From Polymyxa betae (Eukaryota; Endomyxa; Phytomyxea; Plasmodiophorida; Plasmodiophoridae), in the NCBI GenBank assembly GCA_003693705.1, contig RBZT01000809.1, positions 1 through 64,000 of the forward strand: a DNA stretch of 64,000 nt, written 5' to 3'. Both the position numbers and the translations under genes were made by a program. Numbering within the stretch: the stretch's first letter is position 1; each line of letters begins with the position of its first letter. Of this stretch, positions 34,456 to 45,578 are shown in pieces. A model generated the notes under the pieces. It ran no database searches, had not been told where the DNA came from, and saw only the letters and a list, made by a program, of their open reading frames with translations.

Positions 34456-37295
34456 ATGGCACCTGACCTGCGTCTGTTCGTTATGCATTGCAATCTGGCG
34501 GAGTGGTTGCTTTACGGCGCCAATGGTGACTGCATGCTGCAATTGTTAAAAGCAGCTGAGAACACGAACGGGGCAGAAATCATTCTGTATATCGACATAA
34601 TGCTCTTGTTTGATTATGATCCTGATATGGTATAGTTTATCAGAGATTACTTGTCATTGAATGGCTTTTTAGGCTTCGAAATTTCTGTTCGATTTTGGAC
34701 AGATATATTTCGTTCTAAACGACGTCGTTCAAGCTTTCTTGCGATCGAAATTATTTTACACAGCTTCACAAAATCTTGAGAATCCGCTGGAACTTGTCGT
34801 TCGCTTCTGCAACTATCCATCTCCTCCACGGTTCCGTACGGTCAATGTTGTTTATCCATTCAAACTGACAATGCATAGGAAATTATGCCAACCGTCGCCA
34901 TCATCAACGAGATTCATCTCGTACCTTGGGCTGATTGTGGGCTACAGTGCACCAGAAGACATCGGGTCTGTAGTTTTGTGTAAATTCATCTGTTGGCTGT
35001 GCCTTTAAGTTTGACTATTTCGCTCTGTTGCCTGTTTTTTAAATTTTGCTCATTGTTTTCAGAAAGTCGCACTGTGATCCTTCCTCGTTTCAAACAATTC
35101 GGGTCCAGAGACTTCAATTAATGCCCAAGGTTCTCGACTTTGATTGGCCATATTCGCCTGTCTTATCCAGCACTAATCAGTGCGTTGCCATCATGGTTCT
35201 GTTTCCTGGTTGAATGTTTTCGCAGAGTTCACACACTTATTGTCGATCGCGAATACGTTGGAATGTTTCATCCTGGGCAGATGATCTCTGGTGTTGGAGA
35301 AATCGGTTTGGCAGGATTCTATAACGATCACATGTGGACGTTCACCAAAGCATCATCTAAGAAATGGTCCTTTTCGTTTCGGTATTTTGCCTTATCTCAA
35401 CCGGGTATAGCTTGTCTTTATCGGCGTTTATCATCTATGCAAATAGTGCCGTTATTGTTGAAAGAAGTATTGCATTACGCGGATGTGCTCGACGAGCTGC
35501 AATAAAGAAGACACCAATGTGCAATGATTCTCAATATGTATCATGTTCCCAGAGTTCAGCTTGGCTTTGTCAGCGAGATATGAGTTGTCGCAGCCCTTTG
35601 ATGAAAACAACGTTATTGTCTGAGAGCTCAGTTCAGACACAAAGTTCGAGTGACCTTCTTTTTTCGTTAGCATTCTAACGTCAACATTTAGTTTTCAAGG
35701 ACTGGTCGAAAACAGTCAACATGTTGTCCGAATTCGGAGGTGGTAGCTTTCTTAGTTTTTGTATCAAATGATTCATAGGTCTGTGTACAGAAGAGGTCGT
35801 CAACCAAACGAAATTTTTGAAAGCCAAATTGCTCTTGCTTTTGAGCCTTGTTTCTGAACCGAAGGCATCAAGCGTTTTGCCTAGATTGGAAGGATCTGGG
35901 AATCAAAGGTTTAAATAATTCTATTTAGACTTCTTGTCAATTGTAATGTCGGCAGATGGTGCGATAAAGGAGATGCTCAAAGGAGCTGCCGAGATTTTTC
36001 GTCGCAGCGTTCAGCTCGGAGTCTCCAAACAGATCATACATGGGACTGCATCAGTGATGAACAATTTAACGTTGCAGACCAAATTTCCCTGCTGTTCATT
36101 GGAAGCGATGATCGGCTATCACGATTGGTTTGAAAATCCAATCAATTGTATTATTATGAAAAATCATTTTTGTTTGAAAAGGTCAACTGGGCTTTTGAGC
36201 TCTATCCAGTCAAGTCTAAATTGACATTGTATTCGAACTCAAACAGTGTTGAAGCTATTCCAGAAGGGTCACTTCTTCTGATCCAGGGAAACACTTTGAC
36301 TAAGAAACCGCATTTAAACTTGGTCAATAAGCTGATCAAGACCTCTTCCCCAGACAATCCTAGGACTAGGTATGGGTTAAGCAAGCTCAGAAACCGAGTC
36401 GATTATTTTTTGGAAAAGATCATGCATCGCCTGGTGCATATTCCCAGATCAGTTGACATTGTCTGAAGTGAAACATCTTCAGACATTGGCGGCTCAAAGG
36501 TAATGGATGCGGTTTCTCTAATGATGTCTCCTTATATCGCAGTACCTTCCAATGTGTAATTCCCTCTTCAGCAGTTCTCGGTGCTGAATGTCATGATATT
36601 GCTGCTGATGAAGCTGACAGTTTTTTTAACGAAATTATGCGAAATGACACCAGATGCAGCACAATGCAGCCCAAGGGTTCATCATTTGCATACGTATAGT
36701 TTAGTGATTGGATAATGCTTCTAATAACATCTTCTGTAGAAATTAAATCAAGCGCGTTCGATCCAAACCAGGTCTCCAACCACTTCTGCCTGACGGCGAT
36801 CTCTAACCTGTTACAGCTTCAGCAAGTCATCTCGGGATCTGATCAAGGCGTTCTTCTTAACCTCCAGAATCAAAGCAGAATATTCATTGTAGGGGTTCTA
36901 ATCACGTAGCAATATTCATTTATATGATACAGGAAAGATCTCCATTTCATCATAAGATGTGCCAGAGCTCACGCCAGGCTCCATCTAAGGACTATTATGA
37001 ATATTACTGACGCCTTGGTTGGCATCATGCTTTTAGAAGAGACACGAATAGAAATTAATGAAGACGATCACAATGTTCTGGGATTCCCATCTAAACGTCT
37101 TGATCCGTATTCACTTCACTATGAGCAACGTTACGAAGGCAATTCCGTAAGAACGACTAGAATTAGTATCTGCTGTTTGTAAGTTCTTCTCAGAAACCGG
37201 CTCAATTTGTCCAGATGTATGCACATGTGATCTCCAAGATCCGGCAATATAATAGTGAGTTCTGTGTCGATGAGGACGACGGCTTCAGAATCTGA
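34456..37295 (+). CDS. MCMDC2: MCM domain-containing protein 2 (divergent meiotic MCM)
   Basis: Many short exons from ATG 34456 (MAPDLRLFVMHCNLAEWLLY) to TGA 37293. An OB-fold region has SSFQTIRVQRLQLMPKVLDF and LIVDREYVGMFHPGQMISGV, matching the MCM pattern (Q-x-I-R-V-Q; PG-x-x-V-x-G). A degenerate AAA region includes LTLYSNSNSVEAIPEGSLLL. The C-terminal winged-helix/lid helix is RDLHFIIRCARAHARLHLRT then IMNITDALVGIMLLEETRIE, followed by VLGFPSKRLDPYSLHYEQRY. The last parts align well with vertebrate MCMDC2 (EAHARLNLRN..., FELYNEEYLEQRD), better than with MCM2-9. I see no Walker A lysine motif, fitting MCMDC2, which supports meiotic recombination rather than acting as a helicase. Exon boundaries in 35.6-36.7 kb are uncertain. 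Confidence 0.72.
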
Positions 37296-37352
37296 ACATT
37301 ATAGATTGTTGAGGATTTCTATTTAAATTAATAATTAGGTTTGAACATAGAA

Positions 37353-38507
37353 TTAATACATATGCATCATGATTCGTTCCCGAATCAGAGGCAATTCGTC
37401 GCCTAATAAACCAGAATTGTTGACCACGGCGGCAAGCAGACTCTGCACGCCGATTGAACCGCCCCTGTCTTCCCTGTTGATAGAATCATTCTGCGGGCGC
37501 CTGGAACGATCGCTGATAGCGAATTTGACTGTCTGATCTAAAATTTTTCGTAGATGCTGCTCAAGGCCGAACATCAAGGCCGATACAGCATCATCAGACA
37601 CAGTTTTGATTCCAGCCTCACGAGCCCGCCTCAGAATAGTATCCCGAATCTGAACGCAATCGTTTGAGGATGAGGCGTCCTCGCCTTTCAGATAATCACG
37701 ATGCATTCCTGGAACGCCAACGTGCTGCATGGAAACATGTGGAAGTTCAGACAGTGAAGTATTCGGTAAAGGTTGTTCGAATTGAGATACGGCGAGACGC
37801 TGCGTGAAAGGATTCAGAACCGGTTCGGGCTTCTTTTTCTTGGAAGATTTGGCGGCTTTGGCTTGAACTGAGTTTGGGGGATGTGCCGTGGAACTGATGG
37901 CCAACGATGGCATGGAGGGAGCAGGCGTTAATGGGGCGAGTTCTCCAGTCAGAATCGGGCTAGGACTGGCTTTTATAGCGACCAGCGGCGTCTCTTCCAT
38001 CGGAGACATACTTGGAGACGAACCAGAAGCTGCAATCCAGTCAATATCCACATCGAATTCAATTGAAAGCGAACCTGTCGGTTGCTTTTTCGAGGGTGGC
38101 AATTCTGTACTATTAGCATTGTAAAGAATTGCACAGAAGAAATCGTTATGAAGTCGCATATTATCGATTCCAAGAGTGGAGATAACGATCTCGTAGAATT
38201 CGATTCTCGAAATTTTCGACGACAAATACTGAAGTACTGCCGACCAATATTCGGCCTGATTAGGGCCTAATGCCGCATCAAGACGCCGTTTCTTCTCCAT
38301 GGTGTCAAGACGCCCCACGGCCGGTACCATCACCTTCACCTTCGCTGTAGGCTGGATGGAAGGTGAGGTGGCCGGCGGCTGAGCGGTCAGGGCCTGGGCC
38401 GACGGCATCTCGACGTTCAGGTCGAGATCCATGGCTGCATGAACGCGCCCAACTACGCTCTTTTTGTCCAAAGATCCACAAAAGGATACGCCGCCGAATC
38501 CGATCAT
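37353..38507 (-). CDS. TADA1: SAGA transcriptional adaptor TADA1 (Hfi1/Ada1)
   Basis: A structural subunit of the SAGA histone-acetyltransferase complex. A single exon of 384 residues starts at ATG 38507; an in-frame ATG at 38432 (MDLDLNVEMP) could be the true start. The conserved N-terminal module reads ALGPNQAEYWSAVLQYLSSK, then ISRIEFYEIVISTLGIDNMR and LHNDFFCAILYNANS, matching human TADA1 ([20 protein letters not shown]..., HSHNDFLLAIL). A Ser/Pro-rich linker with a KKKKPEPVLNPF patch follows, then the histone-fold-like helix region (ILRRAREAGIKTVSDDAVSA, LMFGLEQHLRKILDQTV). The end is LPLIRERIMMHMY. It is longer than the human protein because of the disordered middle. It converges on MCMDC2 (57 bp apart). 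Confidence 0.85.
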   Translation of the reverse strand: MIGFGGVSFCGSLDKKSVVGRVHAAMDLDLNVEMPSAQALTAQPPATSPSIQPTAKVKVMVPAVGRLDTMEKKRRLDAALGPNQAEYWSAVLQYLSSKISRIEFYEIVISTLGIDNMRLHNDFFCAILYNANSTELPPSKKQPTGSLSIEFDVDIDWIAASGSSPSMSPMEETPLVAIKASPSPILTGELAPLTPAPSMPSLAISSTAHPPNSVQAKAAKSSKKKKPEPVLNPFTQRLAVSQFEQPLPNTSLSELPHVSMQHVGVPGMHRDYLKGEDASSSNDCVQIRDTILRRAREAGIKTVSDDAVSALMFGLEQHLRKILDQTVKFAISDRSRRPQNDSINREDRGGSIGVQSLLAAVVNNSGLLGDELPLIRERIMMHMY

Positions 38508-38642
38508 ACAGCTTGCTCAATGGAGAACCATGAAAGCGATAGTCAGAAAAACCAGCGACAAGAAGTCCAAGAAAGATGTGAATGAATTTATTATTACTGG
38601 AAAACGACCAGCTTGAAAGAAAAGAGAAGACTGCTACAACAG

Positions 38643-41022
38643 TTAATTTCTTCTCTTTCTCTTCATGGACTGCTTCTTGTTATTTTGATTTTCTGTAACA
38701 ACTTGACGGTTACGCTTGCGACCAGCCGAATTACTGGGTGTGTTCTAAATACAAGGTTAGAAAGCACATAGCAAGATACCATCATGGGTTGACCTGGTCA
38801 CTGAAAGCACGCTTCTTTGGAGTTCCGTTGTTACCAGTGAAGCTCTGTTTTCTGGGTTTTTGATTCGGTTGGCCTTTCTTAGAACTCGGAGTCTGGCCTT
38901 TCTTCTCGGAGGCTTTCTGTGTGTGTGCATCAGGCTGTTTCTTGGCAGGCACCCAAGACATTGTGACTCCTGATCGGTTGAATACAGGGCGTTGCTTATT
39001 CAGAGATTTTGCAATAGCGATAATGTTTTGCAATCCTTGGATCGGAGCCTGGAGCTTATTAACAGACTCTCTAAACAATCGTCAGCAAGCCACGTTAACA
39101 TGTAAACCCCAATGCAACCTGATTTCCTGTTTTTGCTTGCCATCGTTTGACGAAGCTATTAACTTCTTGTAATCATCTGATGTCTTCGTTAAGGTTGCAA
39201 GCTGTGCAGCTGCCTCGCTACAACTGACTTAATAAGGTGATAAGCAATAACAGGGCCATCATACGTGTTTAAGCTTGAAATAACGCTCCGGAACGACTCT
39301 CTTTTTGCCGTCAAATCTGCTCTGAAATCGGACGGTTGACCTGTTGGAACGAAAACACCAAGAACTGATTTGACAGTAGCCGCGTTCTTCGAGCACAAAG
39401 AAACGAAGGACACCAAAACACATTCAATCTCGAATATCTGAATTGCAACCGACAATGTCTTGGGCCTTGAACTCAGCGTTTGTAATAACTCCCAAAACTT
39501 CGGAATCGTCTCTGCAGCTTGAGAATCGCTGACTTTCTCTGATGCATAGGTCAGCATTTTAAGAAACATCGACATGGATGGTGAGAGATCTAAAGATACA
39601 TCCATATAAACAGAAGTGCCAGAAAGAGCTACATGATCTACCTGCAGGAAGGTTCGGATTCCAAAGCGAAATGAAATGGTTCGTAAAGAAAGTGATGTAG
39701 GCTGCACTCGTCGCAGGTCCCTTTGCACCCGGTGCCCCGAGCTTCTTCCAAATAGCGCCAAAGTATTGCAGCAATTCGGAGAAAGGCAACGATTTCGCAT
39801 TCAATTGCTTTTCAAAACATTCTATCACCGCCTATGCGAAATTGAATGGAAAGTATAGTAAACTCACAAAAAACATGCCACAAAAAGAGACTGTTCGATT
39901 TTTTCATACCGAGGCCAATACATCAATAGAGGCGGGCTCCGTCCTTGATAGCTTAACATCTTTGGCAGTCTCAATGAAAAATTCTGCATCCGACAAAGGA
40001 AGCAGAGGTCCGGTTGCATTTAAAAACAAAACGCGCAACTGAGCGAACAGCGTCCGTTGATGATTGACGTTCTGGGTGAAAAACGACTCTTTGATGATCG
40101 ATTGGAGCTGTTCACGAAGAAAAGCCAACTGCATGCTTCGTAGTGACTCCGGCGTCTCTGCATAAAATCAGACAGAGCTAACAGAAAGTAAGCGAAATCC
40201 AACCTGCGTTAGTGATCAAGTCCACGAGAGTGACAAGTGCTGCAGAAAAGTCGACCCGAATAGTACCAGCAAAGGCAGCTTGAACAGCTTTAAGCTCTGA
40301 CAAAACAATCGTCAAAACTCGTGGAAACAGAGAAGGCAAAATGCGGAAGATAAAATCTCTAAGAACCATCAAATATAAAATTACCAACCCGCTCCGTCTT
40401 CGGTACCAAGCAATTGTCCAAGAACGTCCGATATTCTTCCAACATTACTGGGAGCTTTCTCACAGAATCGCTGAAGACCACGAACAGCGGAAATTCGTAC
40501 TGTAGGCTGGAAATGACATCAGAAAAGACATCGAGAAGCTGGTCTGCAAGACTGACTTCCGAATCTTCGCACAGATCCAGCATTGCATTCATGGACGGTT
40601 CAGAGGAGAACCAATGCAGATAGTTCGGAATTTCAGAAGCAAGTAAGTTTCGAACCTAAAGAAGATATAAAATCAGAATAATGCATATTAACATGATATC
40701 CACAAAACTCAGAAAAAGCTTTAGCTAGTCGAATTTTGCAACAATTAGCAATAGTATCGACTAAAACCGCTTTACAAAAGTTTATCAGATTACAAGAAAA
40801 ATATAATACGAAATGTTGACTATGGATATTTAAGTTCATAGAAACATGAAACAAAAGTGGAATTACTCTGATATCAGGATCATGAACATGGGCGATCAGG
40901 GTGTTGAAATGAGGCTCGACAGCCGCAACTGCAGACGAAGTAGCGATGGCTCCAGATAACTCGACGTCCTTGAGCTTCTCAAGGGCAACATAGATCTGAT
41001 CAATACCTCTCTCGGCCGTCAT
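38643..41022 (-). CDS. Long all-helical (HEAT-like) protein with basic C-terminus, unassigned
   Basis: Starts at ATG 41022 (MTAERGIDQIYVALEKLKDV) and runs through about eight exons: NTLIAHVHDPDIRVRNLLAS, LLDVFSDVISSLQYEFPLFV, RDFIFRILPSLFPRVLTIVL, LRVLFLNATGPLLPLSDAEF, ELLQYFGAIWKKLGAPGAKG, IPKFWELLQTLSSRPKTLSV and SVISSLNTYDGPVIAYHLIK. After about residue 650 it turns strongly basic and disordered (KKQPDAHTQKASEKKGQTPS, ending KKQSMKRKRRN). Repeated amphipathic helices suggest HEAT/ARM repeats; the Lys/Arg tail suggests nuclear or nucleolar location, possibly ribosome biogenesis. I cannot name the orthologue. No enzymatic motif is seen. Confidence 0.6.
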
Positions 41023-41170
41023 TGCAAACGACAAAGTGACGCCCTGAACTTAAATCTGGCCACCTCAGGGCAAGAAAGGCGAATTTTTCGCCTTATGAGA
41101 GCAGCCCATTGAACGAGGCTGCGCGTAATTTAATCCTCTTCAAAGTTCAAACCAACGCAGATTGAGATTA

Positions 41171-41340
41171 GAGTAATATTTTATTATGGGAAATCGGAGT
41201 CGCGTCAAACATTGTACCTGCTTTAACAAAGCAAATTTTCAAAGCCTTCAAACCAGATGCATACTTGAGTAATGTTTTATTATGGGAAATCGGAGTCGTG
41301 TTAATCATTGCGCCAGCTTTAACAAAGCAAATTATCAAAA
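41171..41340 (+). repeat. Two 74-bp direct repeats, period 96 bp
   Basis: GAGTAATATTTTATTATGGG (41171 on) and GAGTAATGTTTTATTATGGG (41267 on) begin two copies that continue with AAATCGGAGTCG and CTTTAACAAAGCAAATT at the same spacing, about 85-90% identical. On the minus strand both copies are open in the same frame and encode the repeated phrase PISHNK. Origin unknown. Confidence 0.85.
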
Positions 41341-43672
41341 CAGCAATAAAAAGCAGAGATTGTGACAACGCTTCTTCCTTGTGGAGGTAATGGGATGCGC
41401 TTTCCAAATGATGGCTTTCGCTGTTGCCAAGAAGTCGAATTTTCAAGGTAGCACTTTTGAAATTCCCGTAAAAGTGCGAGTTTGATCTGGTGAAGTGCAT
41501 AAAGGTGATGAGATGACTATTGAAACAACCAAATTGACTGGACCTGAGATGACATTATCCCAAATAAGACATGAGACCTCAATAAACGTCCCTATTTAGA
41601 ATATTGTACTTGTGCTATTAGGTGGAGAAATAATGAATTATCTCCGACCTCTGTTTGCTGACAAAGGAGACGCTTACCCTTGGATTCACGCCTTCAAACG
41701 CGAGATCACACCGATCAGCGAGCTTAGTAACTAAGGTAAGGAAATAAGTGCGGGAAGACATTGAAGATTTCATAAGGAAATAAACGTGCGGGAATACACT
41801 GAAGATAATGCCTATTCGATGGATAATGAAGCAGCAACTTCTGACTGAGCTCAGGAAAGGATCAGCTTGACCAACGCCAGGACATCATTATTGATGATAC
41901 ACACCGGCTCCCAGGTGCGATCCTTCAAACCCCAGCAACACATCTAAGAATTCGAAACCGGCCACTTTGTGCACTTGAACGAACATCAACTATAGAATGA
42001 ACATCATCACCACGTCCGGGTTATTGGCTGCTGATGACGTAGGTCTTCCATAACATTTTAACGAACTCCTTTGAAAAAACCGAAGCCGGGATATATGGGT
42101 CAATGTCTCGGAACCGCTGACAGTATCCTCGATCTTGTAAATCAAAGACTGACAGTATCAATTACTCGGTGAAGAATGCGGTTAGTAGGCAGGGCTGAGC
42201 CTTAGTACAGGCATCGAATAGTCTCTGCAGGATTGCCCTCAGAATTATGCGGTATTGCCATCCCTAAACGGTTCAGATGAGAACCAATGCCGATATAGTT
42301 TGTGTTCGAATGACGCAACTCTGAACCTAGAACAGTCAGAACCCATAGAGCGAACCGAGACCTCGATCCCTCGTCATTGCGAACAACTATCAATGCTCTG
42401 GAATTAAACAACAACAAAAATGAAACGCTCTCATTTGCTAATTAACCCAAAGAAGCAGGCGGCACCGAATGATGGCAATGACATGGCTAGTTCGAATTGT
42501 ATAAAAATTTACAATAAGAAAAGCCAGCTTTGAAGGTATCCGTTATTTCGCCTTTGTTCTTTTCTTGAAGGGAGATATTACCAGATTTTGCTCTCTAAAG
42601 TAATTAGCGATCATTGGCGTTGGTTGAGATAATCGCTGATCTCCATGGTTCTTTCCTCACCTGATCTGATAACATTATTTAAGTCGAGGCGTTAATTTGT
42701 TCTTAAGCTGTATATCCAGGTCTCACAGGATGCTATTAAAGGGCAATTAGAGAATCCATGATACGATCGATATTCAAATTGGCGATGAACAAATAACGGT
42801 CATCATTCAACCAAAGTACCATACAGATCGTTATGTGTTGTCGATGAATCGCTGCACCTGCTAGCAATCCTCTCTCATTTCACGCAGGCCAGAATCAGCC
42901 ACCGTCACGATATAAAGACCTCGCCTTATGAAAGCTCATACGTTTGATAACACTCTTCTTTCTTGATATAAATGCTTGTATTGCTCATCTTTCTCGATTA
43001 ACTCTGATTGCAGAAGAGGCAGTTTACGATTTTTGCGATGGCTGTTTCCGCCGTGATTGCTCTATTCGTGGTGGATAATGGGGACTTGTACCCACTAATC
43101 GATAAGACGAAAGATGACTGAGGCGCTTTTATTGGGTTTCTAGTTTACCTTCTTCGGCGCCGTCACCCTCAGTAGATGAAATTATTATATAAACTCATCA
43201 GTATCCTGTTTAATTGTGGAATGCAATATCATCTGTGCACTGTTTTTGAAGCAATTCAGGGCAATTCTCCCAAATCTGTCAAGAATCCAATTGATTTGAG
43301 TTTTTGGAATTGTTTCGTACTCTGAAAGCTCTGGCAAAGGGCTAACACTAAGAGATTCCAGATTCATTTCAATTACGTCGCATGATCATTATTGACTGCT
43401 TGTGAAAGAAGGCATTACCAGATTTCGTTCAGCAAACCTCGAAAAAATTGGTCGAAATCGCTCATGGCTTCAACGGATCGCTAATCATGAATAGACGGAG
43501 CTTTTCTAACCCGGACAATATTCATCGGCGAAAGCATCGGTATGTGTGTACAGCTTCCGCTGTAAGACAGGGAACGGAGACGAGCGTGATTGGTCAAGGC
43601 AATCTTTCAAAAATATGAACTTGCCAGCAAACACCGTTCCATCCAGGCAGCGTGTCTTTGTCATTTGTAATC
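41341..43672. other. Long intergenic region with minor repeats, no gene recognised
   Basis: About 2.3 kb, the largest gene-free stretch apart from the left edge. Open frames are short and unlike any family I know. A ~33-bp direct repeat (TAAGGAAATAA..GTGCGGGAA) lies at 41737-41768 and 41773-41806. I looked for tRNA boxes and found no convincing pair. The last few hundred bases presumably contain the promoter of the downstream small heat-shock gene, with a reversed CCAAT (GATTGG) near 43589. Confidence 0.45.
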
Positions 43673-44363
43673 ATGAGTTTGATATCAGCTGTGCTTAACG
43701 ACCCCTTCACCGACTTTGGCAATATGGAATTGCTTCAGCCGTTTATGGACTTGGGCATCGATACCGGGCAGCCGAACCGCTATCGTCATCATTACCATCG
43801 TCATCGTGCGCATCGCTATCAGCAAAGAGGACGCGGCGGCGGCGGTGGTGGCGGTGGTGAAAGTTTAAGGGCCGCTACGGCAGCCGCCAGTATTCTTCCA
43901 TTGTCGTCGACATTGAAAGAAGACGACGAAAAATTCGTAAGAGCTGTCAAGAATTGAAATATTCGCTAAAATTCTGCAGACATTATTGGTGGATATTCCA
44001 GGGCTAAGCAAAGAGCAATGCGCGCTGAGACTCGAGAACGATCTGCTCACGATCACGGCGACTCCGAAACGGGAGGGTGCCGAGATGATCACGGGCGGCG
44101 AAGAAGAGACTCCACTTGGCGGCGGAGGAACGAGAGAAGGCGTTGCCGGCGGGCAGCAGCTCAGTGAAGGCCGCGCCGCCGCTAAAGAGAAGATTGTCTG
44201 GTCAGAGCGACCGATGGAGCCCGCTGTCCGACAGATCCCAATTCCTGTGGGAGTTGAGCTTGGCAAGATCACAGCCAAAGAAGAACATGGCGTTCTCTAT
44301 GTCTGCATGCCCAAGGACCCGAACTTCCAGTCGAATCAGACGCGACGTATTGAAGTCGGTTAG
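43673..44363 (+). CDS. Small heat-shock protein (alpha-crystallin/HSP20 domain)
   Basis: Exons 43673-43936 and 43980-44363 (intron 43 bp) give 215 residues. The N-terminal arm has NDPFTDFGNMELLQPFMDLG, then a His/Arg/Tyr-rich stretch (RYRHHYHRHRAHRYQQRGRG) and a run of eight glycines. The alpha-crystallin domain starts at EKFTLLVDIPGLSKEQCALR, continues LENDLLTITATPKREGAE, and ends with EHGVLYVCMPKD. Between its strands lies an unusually long Gly/Glu/Ala-rich loop (about 60 residues). The I-x-I tail motif is weak (RRIEVG). The class prevents aggregation of unfolded proteins in the cytosol. The DIPGLSKE pattern resembles plant/fungal-type HSP20 more than vertebrate alpha-crystallins. Tail-to-tail with GPN2, 54 bp apart. 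Confidence 0.82.
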
Positions 44364-44417
44364 ACGATCTTACTAGGCTGCAGCGGATATGGAATAAAGA
44401 ACCTTTCGAGATTTATA

Positions 44418-45351
44418 TTATTGGTCGATATAGGGATATCCGGTAGCGCTGTCGATCTTCCTTAACAGTTTAAAGACGCTTTTCTTGCTTTCGATTTTGA
44501 GCGGAGTGAACTGAACCATGCTGAACTCTTCGACGAGATTGCAGATTGCAGCATTCAGTTTGGTATGCCTGGCCATCCACGAATCCGATTCCAGATGGGT
44601 TATTAAGTGTGAGAGATTTAAAACCTCTGTATAGAACTGCAACCCAAGCGCTAAACAAACATGTCAGGCTTACAGAAAGAAATGTTAGTGAATCGTACGC
44701 GGGCGTCCAAAGACCCGAAGCTGGTCCATTTTTGATAGAACATTGATGTGTGGAAGCTCGAGATACACCATCGCTGTTAATGATAACAGCAAAGCTGATA
44801 TAAATCTGGCAGAATCTAAACAATGGGCGACATCTACGAGATGAACGCAGGCGACTCTCCATTGCCAATCTTCAGCAATCGTTGTGAAGATGCTCTTCAT
44901 CGACAAATGTGCAGTGTAGAGCTCGACCTGTCCAGGACAATCGAACAGAATCCACTGGCGTTCGTAAGGCGCCAGGGCGTCCTTCAGCCACTGAATATTC
45001 TTTTCGAGATAGTCCATACAGAAAAGCAGACCGCCGTTTGGGCCCAACGGCTCCTGACCTTCCTCGTCAGTGCCATTCATGACATCATCGAGACGAATCA
45101 GGTCTTTGATGTCGACAGCACATTCGTATGGCAGTTGATCGTTCGCTGGGTCCAGATTCACGACAATACATTTTCGATTCAGCAATCGCATAAATTCTTG
45201 CATTCCTGGGAGATGGATTCAAACTGCTGGAAGCGAAATAATATTGGCGTGAAGTACCGGCAGCATAGGTGCTTTTACCAGCACCAGGCGTCCCGACCAC
45301 GAACTGAACATAGGTGTTATCGAGAATGCTAGACGCCACGTTCTCTGCCAT
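44418..45351 (-). CDS. GPN2: GPN-loop GTPase 2
   Basis: Cytosolic GTPase that helps assemble and import RNA polymerase II. ATG 45351 begins MAENVASSILDNTYVQFVVG with the P-loop GTPGAGKSTY. Later exons carry NRKCIVVNLDPANDQLPYEC, the GPN signature LGPNGGLLFCMDYLEKN, WILFDCPGQVELYTAH (G3), VHLVDVAHCLDSARFISALL, LELPHINVLSKMDQL (G4) and YTEVLNLSHLITHLESDSWM. The end SVFKLLRKIDSATGYPYIDQ matches the family C-terminus closely. The length is near that of human GPN2 (about 300). All nucleotide-binding motifs are intact. It is head-to-head with VTI1 (227 bp apart). Confidence 0.93.
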
Positions 45352-45449
45352 CCATGCAATCGCAGAATGTTGAATTCCTAAAATTGCGAACAAGGCATCT
45401 CCAGGGATTTTTTTTTTCGAAAATTGGCAACATCCTAGTATCAGTACTA

Positions 45450-45500
45450 AAAACTGCGCAACATTTTGAAACTGCGCCGCATTTAGAAACTGCGCCACAG
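45450..45500 (-). repeat. Three tandem ~18-bp units upstream of GPN2
   Basis: AAACTGCGCMRCATTT-type units occur at 45451, 45469 and 45487 (period 18). They lie between the divergent GPN2 and VTI1 starts, so could be promoter repeats. Confidence 0.7.
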
Positions 45501-45578
45501 ACCAATGTTATGGTTTTAATCTTGTTGCGTTGTGACCATAGACATTGGGATTAGGTAGGATTCTTTCATACGTCTTCG

